Shown one piece after another: positions 26,308-36,330 of a stretch of 64,000 nucleotides of DNA. Under the pieces are notes generated by a model. The model was not told where the DNA came from. It saw nothing but the letters and a program-made list of their open reading frames with translations, and did not search any database. The position numbers and the translations under genes were made by a program. Each line of letters begins with the position of its first letter. Within the stretch, counting starts at the first letter, position 1. This DNA comes from Flavobacteriales bacterium UBA7666 (GTDB taxonomy: Bacteria; Bacteroidota; Bacteroidia; Flavobacteriales_D; Crocinitomicaceae): contig DLHO01000028.1 of the NCBI GenBank assembly GCA_002483265.1, positions 133,198-197,197 of the forward strand, given 5' to 3'.

Positions 26308-28725
26308 ATGCTCAAAAACAAAGTATTATTAGCAATTATAGCTTGCATATCCTCCTTAGCACATGCTCAAAAACTTCAAATTGTAGATGACTACACGAAA
26401 CAGCCAATTGCCAACGTTGTTGTAGTTCAAAACCAAAAAACATACACATCAAATGCTGTCGGATTAATGGATTTAACCGGAATAAGCGTTCCGGTTGAGA
26501 TCATACTCGAGCATCCGAATTATACAGACAAGGCAATACAAATCTCCAACTATGAATTGACTGTTGTTTCCTTACTCGAAAAAAACATCGATCTGGATGA
26601 AGTTACCGTTTCATCAAGCAGATTTTTAGAAAAGAAATCGGATGTTCCGAAACGAATTGAAATAATCAGAAGTTCAGAGCTGCAACGAATGAATCAAAGT
26701 AGCAGTGCAGATGTACTGGCATCAAACGGCGCAGTTTTCGTTCAAAAATCACAATTGGGAGGCGGCTCACCCATAATCAGAGGTTTTGAAACCAATAAAG
26801 TGCTTCTTGTGGTTGATGGTGTTCCATTGAATAATGCAATTTACAGGGGGGGACATCTTCAAAATGTCCTGACAATCGATCCGGCATCTCTAGAAAGTGT
26901 AGAAATAGTTTATGGACCAGGTTCCGTTGTATACGGATCAGATGCCCTTGGAGGTGTGATGCATTTTCATACCATGAAACCCCAATTCTCTGAAACTGAT
27001 CCCATACTAATCAAAACGAATTCATACGCACGATACTTTTCAGCTGCAAACGGTTATTCAGGACATGCATCTTTGAACCTTGGCTGGAAACGCTGGGCTA
27101 CATTTACAAGTTTTACGTATTCCCATTTTGGTGACTTAATGCAAGGAAAAATAAGAAGCAGTAAGTATCCCGATTTTGGTGAAAGAACATTCTATGTTGA
27201 ACGAATCAATGGCGTAGATTCCATGATGAATAATTCAAATAAAAATAAGCAGACAGGATCAGCATACTCGCAATACGATATCATTCAAAAAGTGGCCTTT
27301 AAGCAGAACGATCGCATTGTCCATACCTTGAATATGCAGCTTTCAAATTCTTCTGATATCGATCGATACGACAGACTTACCCAAACAAAAAATGACCTTC
27401 CCCGCTTTTCAGAATGGTATTATGGGCCTCAATTCAGAACTTTAATCGGTTATGATTTATCCATCAACAAAAAAAGTAAAATCTATGATCAGATGAAACT
27501 CAATGTTTCTCAGCAATGGATTGAAGAAAGCCGACATGACAGAGCCTATAAATCAGATTTTTTAAATCATAGAACTGAAAAAGTGTTGGTTAGTACCTTC
27601 CTTTTTGATTTGGAGAAAAGGCTGGGAAAACATGAAATCAGATATGGCCTGTTTGCTAAATATGATCACGTTCAATCCACTGCTAATAAGCAAAACATAG
27701 TAGTTGATACATTAAGTTCTTTAGATACCCGCTATCCCGATGGAGGATCTTCCATGTCAACAGCTGCTATATACGTAACAGATGTAATTGAGATTTCGGA
27801 TAAGTTTATTTTAAGCGGTGGAATCCGGGCCAATTACGTTCAGCTTAAAGCTAAATTTAATGATCGGACATTTTACCCTTTTCCTTACAGCGAAGCCAAG
27901 CAAAACAATAGTGCTCTGAATGGTAATCTGGGAGTGATTTTGCAACCAACTAAGAGCCTCCGGATTTCATTGAACGGATCAACCGGATTCAGAGCTCCCA
28001 ATATTGATGATTTGGCAAAAGTCTTTGAATCGGTAGTTGAAACAGGCAATACCTCAGGGGAATTGGTGGTTCCAAATACAAACTTAAAGCCTGAAACCGT
28101 ATATACCGGGGAATTGGGCATAAGCTATCGGCATAAGGATAATATTCAGGTATCAGCTCTGGGTTATTATTCCAGAATAGAAAATGTGATTGCCATTCTC
28201 CCATCTACTTTGAATGGTTCTGATACTGCTTTTTACAATAATAATTATGTAGATGTTTATTCAGCTCAAAATGCGAATTATGGGATAGTATATGGTGCTG
28301 AAGGGAGTATTAAAGCTCAATTTCTGAAACATTGGGTTCTCGCTTCTTCCATTAACTATACACACGGCCGCGTTTATGTTGAAGGTGAAGAAAAACCATT
28401 AGACCATATACCGCCCGTATATGGAAAAACTTCCCTTCAGTTTACATGGAAAAAACTTCAGACCGAGTTTTTCAGTCAATACTCCGGTTGGAAAAAACTA
28501 GCGGATTACTCAGACAGCGGGGAAGATAATCTGGCATATGCAACAGCAGACGGAATGCCGAATTGGATTACTTACAACTTAAGAATCGGATATCAATTTA
28601 ATTCTAAATTGTCTGCTCAGGTTGCCTGCGAAAATATATTAGACAAAAATTACAGAACGTTCGCATCCAATATTAGTGCACCGGGAAGAAATTTCATTGT
28701 TACACTGAGATTAAATACTTTTTAA
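26308..28725 (+). CDS. TonB-dependent outer-membrane receptor
   Basis: The 805-residue protein starts with a signal peptide (MLKNKVLLAIIACISSLAHAQ). A short carboxypeptidase-regulatory-like domain (about 22-95) typical of Bacteroidota receptors follows. The plug (about 100-225) contains SQLGGGSPIIRGFETNKVLL and PGSVVYGSDALGGVMHF, closest in pattern to haem/haemoglobin and siderophore receptors. The rest is a beta-barrel ending in RNFIVTLRLNTF with the usual C-terminal Phe. It imports a bulky substrate across the outer membrane using TonB-ExbBD, which are not in the window. No SusD partner or haem-binding gene is adjacent, so the ligand is open. The ATG at 26308 fits the signal peptide. Confidence 0.9.
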   Translation: MLKNKVLLAIIACISSLAHAQKLQIVDDYTKQPIANVVVVQNQKTYTSNAVGLMDLTGISVPVEIILEHPNYTDKAIQISNYELTVVSLLEKNIDLDEVTVSSSRFLEKKSDVPKRIEIIRSSELQRMNQSSSADVLASNGAVFVQKSQLGGGSPIIRGFETNKVLLVVDGVPLNNAIYRGGHLQNVLTIDPASLESVEIVYGPGSVVYGSDALGGVMHFHTMKPQFSETDPILIKTNSYARYFSAANGYSGHASLNLGWKRWATFTSFTYSHFGDLMQGKIRSSKYPDFGERTFYVERINGVDSMMNNSNKNKQTGSAYSQYDIIQKVAFKQNDRIVHTLNMQLSNSSDIDRYDRLTQTKNDLPRFSEWYYGPQFRTLIGYDLSINKKSKIYDQMKLNVSQQWIEESRHDRAYKSDFLNHRTEKVLVSTFLFDLEKRLGKHEIRYGLFAKYDHVQSTANKQNIVVDTLSSLDTRYPDGGSSMSTAAIYVTDVIEISDKFILSGGIRANYVQLKAKFNDRTFYPFPYSEAKQNNSALNGNLGVILQPTKSLRISLNGSTGFRAPNIDDLAKVFESVVETGNTSGELVVPNTNLKPETVYTGELGISYRHKDNIQVSALGYYSRIENVIAILPSTLNGSDTAFYNNNYVDVYSAQNANYGIVYGAEGSIKAQFLKHWVLASSINYTHGRVYVEGEEKPLDHIPPVYGKTSLQFTWKKLQTEFFSQYSGWKKLADYSDSGEDNLAYATADGMPNWITYNLRIGYQFNSKLSAQVACENILDKNYRTFASNISAPGRNFIVTLRLNTF

Positions 28726-28894
28726 GTAAAAATCAGACTGCAAAATTAACCGGACACCTCCCTTCAAAACCAGAAAATACTAAATTTAGAGAATTTTCAG
28801 ATTGATCTTTTATTTGCCCCAACCCCAGAATTAACAGGCATTTTTGAGAGAAAAAAACAGAAAAGCTTCATCAATTCTTCAAATTAATTGCATA

Positions 28895-28945
28895 TAAATT
28901 TGCGCAACCCAAAAGTTGCGTATATATTTGCAACCTGTGAGTTGC
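28895..28945 (+). promoter_or_regulatory. Promoter with twin operator palindromes upstream of arsR-type gene
   Basis: Two 5-6-5 palindromes, GCAAC-N6-GTTGC, lie at 28904-28919 and 28930-28945, 26 bases apart. The first extends to CGCAAC/GTTGCG. A TTTG at 28899-28902 and a TATATTTG at 28923-28930 (Bacteroidota -33 and TAnnTTTG -7 pattern, 20-base spacer) are interleaved with them. A second TAnnTTTG match lies at 28895-28902. The layout fits autorepression by the ArsR-type regulator that begins 18 bases further on. Confidence 0.72.
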
Positions 28946-28962
28946 GCGATAACCTTTTGAAA

Positions 28963-29292
28963 ATGAAACAAGATATCTTTCAAGCCATAGCTGACCCAAC
29001 ACGTCGTGCTATTTTAACACTAATCGCTGTTCAGGCATTAACACCCAATGCGATGGCGGAAAAATTTGATATGAGTCGTCAGGCAGTATCAAAACACATT
29101 AAAGTATTGCATGAATGCGAATTGATTAAACCGGAGCAGTCCGGCAGAGAAATCTATTACCACTTCAATCCAAAAAAAATGCAGGAGATTGACCAATGGA
29201 TAGACCAGTTCAGAAAAAATTGGGAGACTCAATTCAATCAACTCGACAACGTATTAGTAACAATGAAAAACAAGAAAAAGCAAAGCTTTTGA
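28963..29292 (+). CDS. ArsR-family transcriptional regulator
   Basis: The 109-residue product is a small winged-helix repressor: MKQDIFQAIADPTRRAILTLI, then the recognition helix region MSRQAVSKHIKVLHECELI and the wing GREIYYHFNPKKM. It lacks the metal-binding ELCVCDL motif of metal sensors, so it belongs to the group paired with SRPBCC/AHSA1 genes. The open frame extends back to 28888, but that start would lie upstream of the promoter element, so the ATG at 28963 is preferred. It probably represses itself and the next gene through the twin palindromes. The signal it senses is unknown. Confidence 0.9.
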   Translation: MKQDIFQAIADPTRRAILTLIAVQALTPNAMAEKFDMSRQAVSKHIKVLHECELIKPEQSGREIYYHFNPKKMQEIDQWIDQFRKNWETQFNQLDNVLVTMKNKKKQSF

Positions 29293-29378
29293 AAATAGAC
29301 AAGTGTTAGCGCGGTCATGTGAAAAGTGATCGGTTTTTGAAAATAATCAAGAGTTAGTACCTATTAAAAAGAGAACAT

Positions 29379-29888
29379 ATGAATAACAATTTACTATTTG
29401 ATTTTACCGTTGATAAAGCGGCAAAAAAGGTGTTTATAACACGAGAATTTGAAGCGGAATTGCCGTTGGTATGGGATGCGTTTACCAAAGCTGAAATCCT
29501 TGATCAATGGGTGGCTCCAAAGCCCTGGACATCGAAAACAAAGTTTATGGATTTTAAAGTTGGTGGGCGCAGATTTTATGCAATGGTAAGTCCGGAAGGA
29601 CATGAGCGTTGGGCAATTCAGAAATACACTTCCATTAGTCCAAAAACCAATTTCAAACTGTTTAATGCATTTGCCGACAAAGACGAAAACCCCGAATTGC
29701 CGGGTTCTGAATGGGACTACACATTTAGCGAACAAAACGGAACCACCAAAGTGAATATTATCATTTATAATGAATCCCTTGAACGCATGGAGAAGATGAT
29801 TGAAATGGGCTTCACAGAAGGATTTAAACTATCCATGATCAACCTAGAAAACGTTTTGGCATCCCTGTCCGGATCATCTGAAAAATGA
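29379..29888 (+). CDS. SRPBCC (AHSA1-like) domain protein
   Basis: The 169-residue protein has the START/SRPBCC fold signature of the AHSA1 group: FITREFEAELPLVWDAFTKAE, WVAPKPWTSK, KVGGRRFYAMVSPEG and a C-terminal helix EKMIEMGFTEGFKLSMINLE. These proteins have a hydrophobic cavity that binds small ligands. Genes of this type are very often placed behind an ArsR regulator, as here (86 bases away), so the pair is likely one operon. Its ligand and physiological role are not known. Confidence 0.88.
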   Translation: MNNNLLFDFTVDKAAKKVFITREFEAELPLVWDAFTKAEILDQWVAPKPWTSKTKFMDFKVGGRRFYAMVSPEGHERWAIQKYTSISPKTNFKLFNAFADKDENPELPGSEWDYTFSEQNGTTKVNIIIYNESLERMEKMIEMGFTEGFKLSMINLENVLASLSGSSEK

Positions 29889-29996
29889 TTTCAATTTATC
29901 TTGGCTCCGATCAATAACCTGAATTAATAAATGTGGATCGTGAACCTGATGCTTGTACCGACTCTTCGGGATCCTGAAACAACTAATTTTGACTAA

Positions 29997-30018
29997 CCGC
30001 CCGAAGTTCATCGGGCGG
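29997..30018. terminator. GC-rich hairpin between convergent genes
   Basis: CCGCCCGA and TCGGGCGG form a perfect eight-base stem with a six-base loop. It sits between the SRPBCC gene and the RND adaptor gene that converges on it. There is no good T-run on either side, so it may terminate weakly. Confidence 0.55.
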
Positions 30019-30131
30019 CTAACCATTTAATAAAACGTGACAATTAATTACTCGTGAGCTGTAAGCTTACTCCTCCCCTTTACAACAACCATCCTTCGTA
30101 CAAAAGATCGTTATTGCCAGGTGAATTACTT

Positions 30132-31301
30132 TTAGTGGGAATGCCCACCTGCTTGTTCTCCATTTTTAAGTTTGCTTAGAATATCATAAGCTCCATTAAC
30201 TACAATTTTTACTGTTTCCCGGTTTTTATCAGACGGTAAAATGATTTCCGTATAACCCAACTCACTAACTCCCGTTTTCACAGCAATCATTTCAAATGCA
30301 TGTTCATTTTTGTGATCGGCTTTAGCCTCAATAAAAAGATACTTTTCTCCCTCAAACTCCACGATTGCTTTATCAGGAACAGCAGTAACCTGCACACTTC
30401 CACTTTCAACCAACCCTTTCAGATACATACCCGGCAATAACTGATTGTCTTCTTTATCCAAATGACAATGAATATTCACTGTGCGGTTACTTCCGATTTC
30501 CCGTCCAATTAAATAGATGGTTGCTGTGCGTTCTTTATCTTCATTTGCTAATGTGAAACGTACTTTCTGTCCTACTTTCAATTTGGGAACGTCTTTTTCA
30601 AAAACAGTTAGCTCAGCATGCAAATGCTCAGTATCTGCAATTTTGAAAAGCACATCTGAAGGAGTAACAAAAGCACCGATGTTTGTGTTAACCTGCGTCA
30701 CATAACCGCCAATTGGTGAATAGATGGAAACAGAGCTTTGAATCGTTCCTCTTTCTAAGGACGAAATCGAAACATTCATCAATTGCAATCTTGCCTTTAA
30801 TCCGTTAACCCGGGCACGCATACTTTCGTATTCACTTTTAGCTTTTTGAACGGTTTTCTTTGCATTCACATTTCCAACAGCTAATTCCTCCTGGCGCTCG
30901 TATTCCAGTTTGAGGTATTCCAACTGACTTTTGTAATCTAAATAATCCTGCTGCACACCAATGAAATCAGGATTCTGAATGATCGCTACCACTTGCCCTT
31001 TTCGAACCTTCATACCCTGAAGAAGTTCTGTATTTTTAAGTGTTCCCCCAAAGGGCGCAGAAATCGAAACTAAATTTTGTGGCGGAACATCCAGCATTCC
31101 GTTCACTTTAATTGTTCCGCTAAGAGACTTCAGTTCTATCCTTCCGGTTTGAAGTTCAATAGTCTGGTATTGTTCTGCTGTGAGTTCTACGAGACTTTCA
31201 TTTTCATGATGCGCTTCTTTCTCAACAGGTTTTTCGTTCGAACTACAACTTGCAAGAAACAAGGTTGCAATTAGTATACTTAATTGAATGAATGATTTCA
31301 T
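30132..31301 (-). CDS. RND efflux periplasmic adaptor lipoprotein (CusB/CzcB-like)
   Basis: The 389-residue protein begins with a lipoprotein signal peptide whose lipobox is LASC at about residue 16-19. A membrane-fusion-protein layout follows: a barrel-sandwich half (VSISAPFGGTLKNTELLQGMKVRKGQ), a long alpha hairpin (about 120-175), the second half (SIYSPIGGYVTQVNTNIGAFV) and beta-barrel domains. It links the inner-membrane pump to the outer-membrane channel. The last residues, GGHSH, are His-rich and may bind metal. It lies 25 bases downstream of the pump gene, so it is in the same operon. Heavy-metal export is inferred from the CusA/CzcA type of the pump. Confidence 0.9.
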   Translation of the reverse strand: MKSFIQLSILIATLFLASCSSNEKPVEKEAHHENESLVELTAEQYQTIELQTGRIELKSLSGTIKVNGMLDVPPQNLVSISAPFGGTLKNTELLQGMKVRKGQVVAIIQNPDFIGVQQDYLDYKSQLEYLKLEYERQEELAVGNVNAKKTVQKAKSEYESMRARVNGLKARLQLMNVSISSLERGTIQSSVSIYSPIGGYVTQVNTNIGAFVTPSDVLFKIADTEHLHAELTVFEKDVPKLKVGQKVRFTLANEDKERTATIYLIGREIGSNRTVNIHCHLDKEDNQLLPGMYLKGLVESGSVQVTAVPDKAIVEFEGEKYLFIEAKADHKNEHAFEMIAVKTGVSELGYTEIILPSDKNRETVKIVVNGAYDILSKLKNGEQAGGHSH

Positions 31302-31326
31302 AGTTATTTTCTTTGATGCTGAATAA

Positions 31327-34300
31327 TTATTTTGTGCCTGTAAGGTATTGAAGCTTAGCAGCGCTCAGGTTAGTTTGAAGTAAGACCGCCAGATATCTTT
31401 CCTGTATTTCGTTAGCGGTTTTGAGGCTAAACAGGTATTCAGAATAAGCAATCTCTCCACCCGCATAAGCTTTTTTTGCGGTTACTGAAATTGATTCAGC
31501 ATTTTGTAATGCAGATTCCTTATAAAACACCAGGTTATCTCTGTTATTCAGATATTCCTGCAAGACTTGTTGGTATTTACCCTGCAAATCTGCCTGGTAG
31601 GCCTCATAGTTGCTTTCTGCTACTTTGGTTGAAAGATTTGCCGATTTTACTTTTGCACTATATCCATTAAAAAATAAGGGAATGGCCAAACCAACCTGAA
31701 AACCTTGAAAACGTTTGGAACCATCAAAATAGACATCCTGATTATTTACGTTTTGTATACCAATAAGTGTTTGATTGAAGTAACCGAGGGTAATATCAGG
31801 CAACCCTTTGGCAATTTCTACTTTTCGCTGACTTTCAGAAACTTCAATTTGCTGTTGGATGTATGCTAATTCAGGATTCGCGGCAACTGCGTTTGAATCG
31901 TTCACCAAAAGAAGTTGTTCCTCCTTTAACTCGGTTTCGGCGATTGAAACGGGTTCTTTACTACCGATTAAATTTTGCAGAAGCAAAAGGTATCTCGATT
32001 GGTTTGCTTTATTTCGGACAAGCCGATTACTAAGTTCATTTGCCTGAGTTTGCGCAGTGGTCATTTCAAGTAAAGTACCCTCTCCCGTTTTCTCCCTTAG
32101 GGAAGATGCGGAAACAAACCCCTTGAAAACGCTGTCTTGTGCAATTAAAATATCCCGCTCTGCATAGAGGTATTGTAAATAGAAATAGCACTGTTTAATT
32201 TGATGAATCAACTCGTTCTTAGTCAATTCTGTTTTCAATTTGCTTTGTTCAATAAGCACATTTCCTAATTCCGAATTGGCAGAAAACACAGTTGGAAAGG
32301 GAATCGTTTGAGAAATACTCAAATTGTTATCCTTGTGATTGATACTATTGTATTGACCAACCATTAGGTTAACATCCGTTTTCGGAAGTTCAAACAACGT
32401 TTGCTTGTACTGCAATTGATACTCAACCTGCTGATTCATTGCCAAAACACCTTTATTATTGGTCAATCCTTGTTGAATAGCCTGATCCAAAGTCAGCAAA
32501 TTTCCTTGTGAAAAACCAAAACCGGAGAAAAGCAAAAACGCTATAACTGCAGCGATATTAGGTACCGATTTCACCTTTGGCTTGAGTTTTTCGAACCAGT
32601 AGTATAGAATTGGAAGCACCAATAAGGTCAACAAGGTTGCGGTTAACAAACCACCGATTACAACTGTTGCCAATGGTTTTTGAACTTCCGCTCCGCTTCC
32701 GTTTGAAATAGCCATTGGAAGAAATCCTAAAGAAGCAACCAATGCTGTCATGATAACAGGTCGTAACCGAACGGCACTTCCTGTTTTGATAATTTCCACG
32801 GTGTCTTTCATACCTTCTTTTTTTAATCTGTTGAATTCTGCAATGAGTACAATTCCATTCAAAACGGCAACTCCAAAGAGCGCAATGAAACCTACACCTG
32901 CCGAGATACTGAATGGCATTCCACGCATCCATAAGGCAAATACCCCGCCTATTGCAGAAAGCGGAATTGCGGTGAATATCAGTAAGGCCTGTTTAGCTGA
33001 CTTAAACGTGATGTAAAGCAAAAAGAAAATCAGCAAAAGTGCTACAGGAACGGCTATCAATAAACGATCTTTAGCAGCTTGAAGATTTTCAAATGTTCCA
33101 CCATAGGTAGGATAATACCCGGCTTCAAATTCCACTTGCGAATCCACTTTCTTTTGTATTTCCTCCACAATACTTTCAACGTCTCTTCCGCGAACATTGA
33201 ACCCCACTACAATTCTTCGTTTTGCATCGTCACGCTGAATCTGATTCGGTCCTTCTTTGAAATCAATCGTTGCCAATTGTTCCAAAGGAATTTGCTGACC
33301 TGTGGGCGATTCAATAAACAGGTTGCGAACATCATCCAAATTTTGGCGATTCACTTTATCAAGACGAACAACCAGTTCAAATCTTTTTTCTCCTTCAAAT
33401 ACCAAACCTGCAACTTCGCCCGCAAAACCTGTGCGAATAGCCGTATTGATATCTTCGATATTCATTCCAAACTGGGCAATTTTATCTCGCTTGAACTCAA
33501 TTACTATTTGTGGCAAACCTGAAACCTGTTCCACATAGATGTCTTGTGCTCCATCAATTTGTTGTGAAATAGCCCCTATCTGCTTAGCGTATTTGCTAAG
33601 TTTGTCCAGGTCTTCACCATAGATTTTGATTACAACATCTTGCCGTGCACCAGTCATCAATTCATTGAAACGCATTTGAATGGGTTGTTGAAACCCAAAC
33701 GTCACTCCCGGAATATGTTTTTCCAGTTCTGCTTGCATTTTTTCAGCGAGTTCGTCTCGCGTTGAAGCACTTGTCCATTCTGATTTATCTTTCAAAATGA
33801 CCATTAAATCACAGGCTTCAACTGGCATGGGATCAGTTGGTATTTCGCTAGAACCTATTTTTCCAACCACTTTTTTTACTTCGGGGAAATGGTCTTTCAA
33901 TACTTTACCTGCTCTAGTGGCTGCTTCAATTGTTTGAGATAAACTGCTTCCGGTTAACACACGTGTTTCAACAGCAAAATCACCTTCTTCCAATGTTGGA
34001 ATGAACTCTGATCCCATTGTGCTGAACAAAAACAAACAAAAGAAAAACAAAGTAATAGCAACTCCAACAACTAAGGCTTTTGAGCGTAAAGCAAAAGCGA
34101 GCATGGGTGTATAAACGCGCTGGCATCCGTCAATAATCCGATCCGAAATCGTGCGTTTCAATGAAATTTTCTTATTTAAAAACAACGCACTCATCATGGG
34201 AACATACGTCAATGAAAGAAGAAAAGCACCAAGAATGGCAAAAACCACCGTTTGTGCCATGGGTTTGAACATTTTACCTTCTACACCAACCAATGCAAGA

Positions 34301-35688
34301 ATTGGCAAGTAAACAATTAATATGATTATTTCTCCAAAAGCTGCACTGTTTCTGATTTTAGAGGCTGACGTATACACTTCCTTATCCATCTCGGATTGGG
34401 ATAAAACGGTTTGTTTATTTCGCTGTTGTAAGTGATGTAAAGTTGCTTCAACAATGATAACTGCACCGTCTACAATCAACCCGAAGTCGATTGCCCCTAA
34501 ACTCATTAAGTTTCCACTTACTCCAAACAAGTTCATGAGTGAAATTGCAAAGAGCATCGCCAATGGAATTACGGATGCAACAATTAATCCGGCCCTGAAA
34601 TTCCCTAAAAGCAATACCAACACAAAAATGACAATCAATGCGCCCTCAGCGAGATTTTTAGCAACAGTTCCAATGGCATTATTCACCAGTTTGGTTCGAT
34701 CAAGGAACGGTTCAACTACAATTCCTTCAGGTAATGTTTTTTCAATTTGGGTCATTCGTTCCTTCACATCAGCAATTACTTTGGAAGAATTCGCTCCTTT
34801 CAGCATCATAACAATTGCTCCGACAACTTCTCCCTCATTGTTCCGTGTCATTGCTCCGTAACGAGTTGCTGCTCCATATTTCACCTCAGCAACGTTTCGT
34901 ATAAGTACCGGAATTCCGTTTTCTGGCGTGGTAACAACTATTTCTTCGATGTCTTTAATGGATTGGATTAACCCCTCGCTTCGAATGAAGTAAGCATTGG
35001 GTTTTTTATCAATGTATGCACCACCCGTATTTTGATTGTTCTTTTTTAAAGCCGCAAATACATCCTTTACGCCAACATTCATACTTTTCAATTTGTCCGG
35101 ATCTAATGCTATTTCGTATTGCTTTAGGAATCCCCCAAAACTACTTACATCAGCAACTCCTTCTACCCCTAATAATTGTCGACGAATAATCCAATCCTGA
35201 ATGGTACGCAGTTCCGTGGCATCGTATTTATCCTCGTAACCTTTCTTGGGATGAATGACATATTGATAAATTTCTCCAAGTCCTGTTGTTAACGGAGCCA
35301 TTTCAGGAGTTCCCATGCCCTGAGGGATGGTTTTCGAAGCATCATTTAAGCGTTCACTCACTTGTTGACGAGCCCAATAAACATCAACATCTTCTTTGAA
35401 AACAACTGTTACAACAGAAAGACCAAAACGGCTAAAGGAACGTACTTCTTCAATATGAGGAATGGTTGACATGGTTTGTTCCACAGGGAAAGTCACGAAA
35501 CGCTCTATGTCCTCAGCTCCGTTGCTTGGTGAAACGGTCATAATTTGAACCTGATTATTGGTGATGTCAGGAACAGCATCTATGGGTAATTGATTGATGG
35601 AGTATGCTCCCCATCCAATAAGTGCGATGATCATAATACCGATCATCAACTTATTCTTAATACTAAATTGAATGACTTTATCTAACAT
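31327..35688 (-). CDS. CusA/CzcA-type RND pump fused to TolC-like channel
   Basis: I start at the ATG at 35688 (MLDKVIQFSIKNKLMIGIMI); the open frame runs 25 codons further back without a sensible membrane start. Residues about 1-1040 are a heavy-metal RND permease: the first helix, PIDAVPDITNNQVQI, periplasmic pore domains, and the TM4 region GAIDFGLIVDGAVIIVE with the charged residues used for proton relay. Residues about 1070-1453 form an outer-membrane efflux (TolC) module beginning LLTLDQAIQQGLTNN and including a signal-like hydrophobic stretch (IAAVIAFLLFSGFGFSQ) at the joint. Such fusions occur in Bacteroidota. How the TolC part reaches the outer membrane is unclear; cleavage after FGFSQ is likely. 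The metal is probably copper, silver, zinc, cobalt or cadmium. Confidence 0.92.
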   Translation of the reverse strand: MLDKVIQFSIKNKLMIGIMIIALIGWGAYSINQLPIDAVPDITNNQVQIMTVSPSNGAEDIERFVTFPVEQTMSTIPHIEEVRSFSRFGLSVVTVVFKEDVDVYWARQQVSERLNDASKTIPQGMGTPEMAPLTTGLGEIYQYVIHPKKGYEDKYDATELRTIQDWIIRRQLLGVEGVADVSSFGGFLKQYEIALDPDKLKSMNVGVKDVFAALKKNNQNTGGAYIDKKPNAYFIRSEGLIQSIKDIEEIVVTTPENGIPVLIRNVAEVKYGAATRYGAMTRNNEGEVVGAIVMMLKGANSSKVIADVKERMTQIEKTLPEGIVVEPFLDRTKLVNNAIGTVAKNLAEGALIVIFVLVLLLGNFRAGLIVASVIPLAMLFAISLMNLFGVSGNLMSLGAIDFGLIVDGAVIIVEATLHHLQQRNKQTVLSQSEMDKEVYTSASKIRNSAAFGEIIILIVYLPILALVGVEGKMFKPMAQTVVFAILGAFLLSLTYVPMMSALFLNKKISLKRTISDRIIDGCQRVYTPMLAFALRSKALVVGVAITLFFFCLFLFSTMGSEFIPTLEEGDFAVETRVLTGSSLSQTIEAATRAGKVLKDHFPEVKKVVGKIGSSEIPTDPMPVEACDLMVILKDKSEWTSASTRDELAEKMQAELEKHIPGVTFGFQQPIQMRFNELMTGARQDVVIKIYGEDLDKLSKYAKQIGAISQQIDGAQDIYVEQVSGLPQIVIEFKRDKIAQFGMNIEDINTAIRTGFAGEVAGLVFEGEKRFELVVRLDKVNRQNLDDVRNLFIESPTGQQIPLEQLATIDFKEGPNQIQRDDAKRRIVVGFNVRGRDVESIVEEIQKKVDSQVEFEAGYYPTYGGTFENLQAAKDRLLIAVPVALLLIFFLLYITFKSAKQALLIFTAIPLSAIGGVFALWMRGMPFSISAGVGFIALFGVAVLNGIVLIAEFNRLKKEGMKDTVEIIKTGSAVRLRPVIMTALVASLGFLPMAISNGSGAEVQKPLATVVIGGLLTATLLTLLVLPILYYWFEKLKPKVKSVPNIAAVIAFLLFSGFGFSQGNLLTLDQAIQQGLTNNKGVLAMNQQVEYQLQYKQTLFELPKTDVNLMVGQYNSINHKDNNLSISQTIPFPTVFSANSELGNVLIEQSKLKTELTKNELIHQIKQCYFYLQYLYAERDILIAQDSVFKGFVSASSLREKTGEGTLLEMTTAQTQANELSNRLVRNKANQSRYLLLLQNLIGSKEPVSIAETELKEEQLLLVNDSNAVAANPELAYIQQQIEVSESQRKVEIAKGLPDITLGYFNQTLIGIQNVNNQDVYFDGSKRFQGFQVGLAIPLFFNGYSAKVKSANLSTKVAESNYEAYQADLQGKYQQVLQEYLNNRDNLVFYKESALQNAESISVTAKKAYAGGEIAYSEYLFSLKTANEIQERYLAVLLQTNLSAAKLQYLTGTK

Positions 35689-35781
35689 AGTGAGTCTTCT
35701 AATCGTAAAACAATAGCCGGCAAACAAATTGCACGACGATACAAGACATAGAATGCCCTGCAATAATTATTAATTAATCGA

Positions 35782-36174
35782 TTAGCTCAACTTTGGCGGT
35801 TGCCAAATAGCGGAATAAAATTCAGAGAAAAAAGTTTGGTAAGGTGGTAAAGGATTTCTTTCGGCGAAAAAGGCGATGTCTTCCGTTACGGCTTCAAAGG
35901 TTGCTTTCTTTTCAAGAACAAATGTTAACGAAACAAGTATATGATAGTGTTTCGAAGGGCATTCATTCTGCTTGTGGGTTTTGGAGCCTTCGTGATCTTT
36001 GAGCCCAATATGTTGACCGATAAAATCCAGAAAACTTAACTGGTGATGCTCTTCATTGTGGTGCTTGTAATGCGAAATGAATTCAGGAACAAACGAAAAA
36101 GCATGTGCTGCTTCCCCTGGCAAGGTAATTACCAGAATAAGAAATAGTACAAACGTTTTCTTCAAACTTTTCAT
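35782..36174 (-). CDS. His-rich exported protein heading the metal-efflux operon
   Basis: The 130-residue protein has a signal peptide (MKSLKKTFVLFLILVITLPGEAAHA) and then a His-dense segment: HYKHHNEEHH, GQHIGLKDHEG, HKQNECPSKHYH. This could bind metal ions in the periplasm. It is the first gene of the operon, about 90 bases before the RND pump start, and small His-rich leader proteins in this position are common in Bacteroidota metal-efflux operons. I do not know a characterised family. A role as a periplasmic metal chaperone or sensor is inference. Confidence 0.72.
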   Translation of the reverse strand: MKSLKKTFVLFLILVITLPGEAAHAFSFVPEFISHYKHHNEEHHQLSFLDFIGQHIGLKDHEGSKTHKQNECPSKHYHILVSLTFVLEKKATFEAVTEDIAFFAERNPLPPYQTFFSEFYSAIWQPPKLS

Positions 36175-36330
36175 CGGGGTAAATGTAATAAAAAAGAACC
36201 TTCGATCCTGCTAAAACTCCTTCGGTTAAAAAATAAATAACACTTTTAAAACTTAAAATTCCAATTGAAAATCAGTGACACTAAACCAATGTGTTTATTT
36301 CTTCGACATTCTATGACATTCTTAAAATAA

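Noticed and set aside
28888..28962. Longer N-terminus for the ArsR-type regulator
   Set aside because: The extra codons lie on the promoter boxes and operator palindromes, and would not be transcribed from that promoter.
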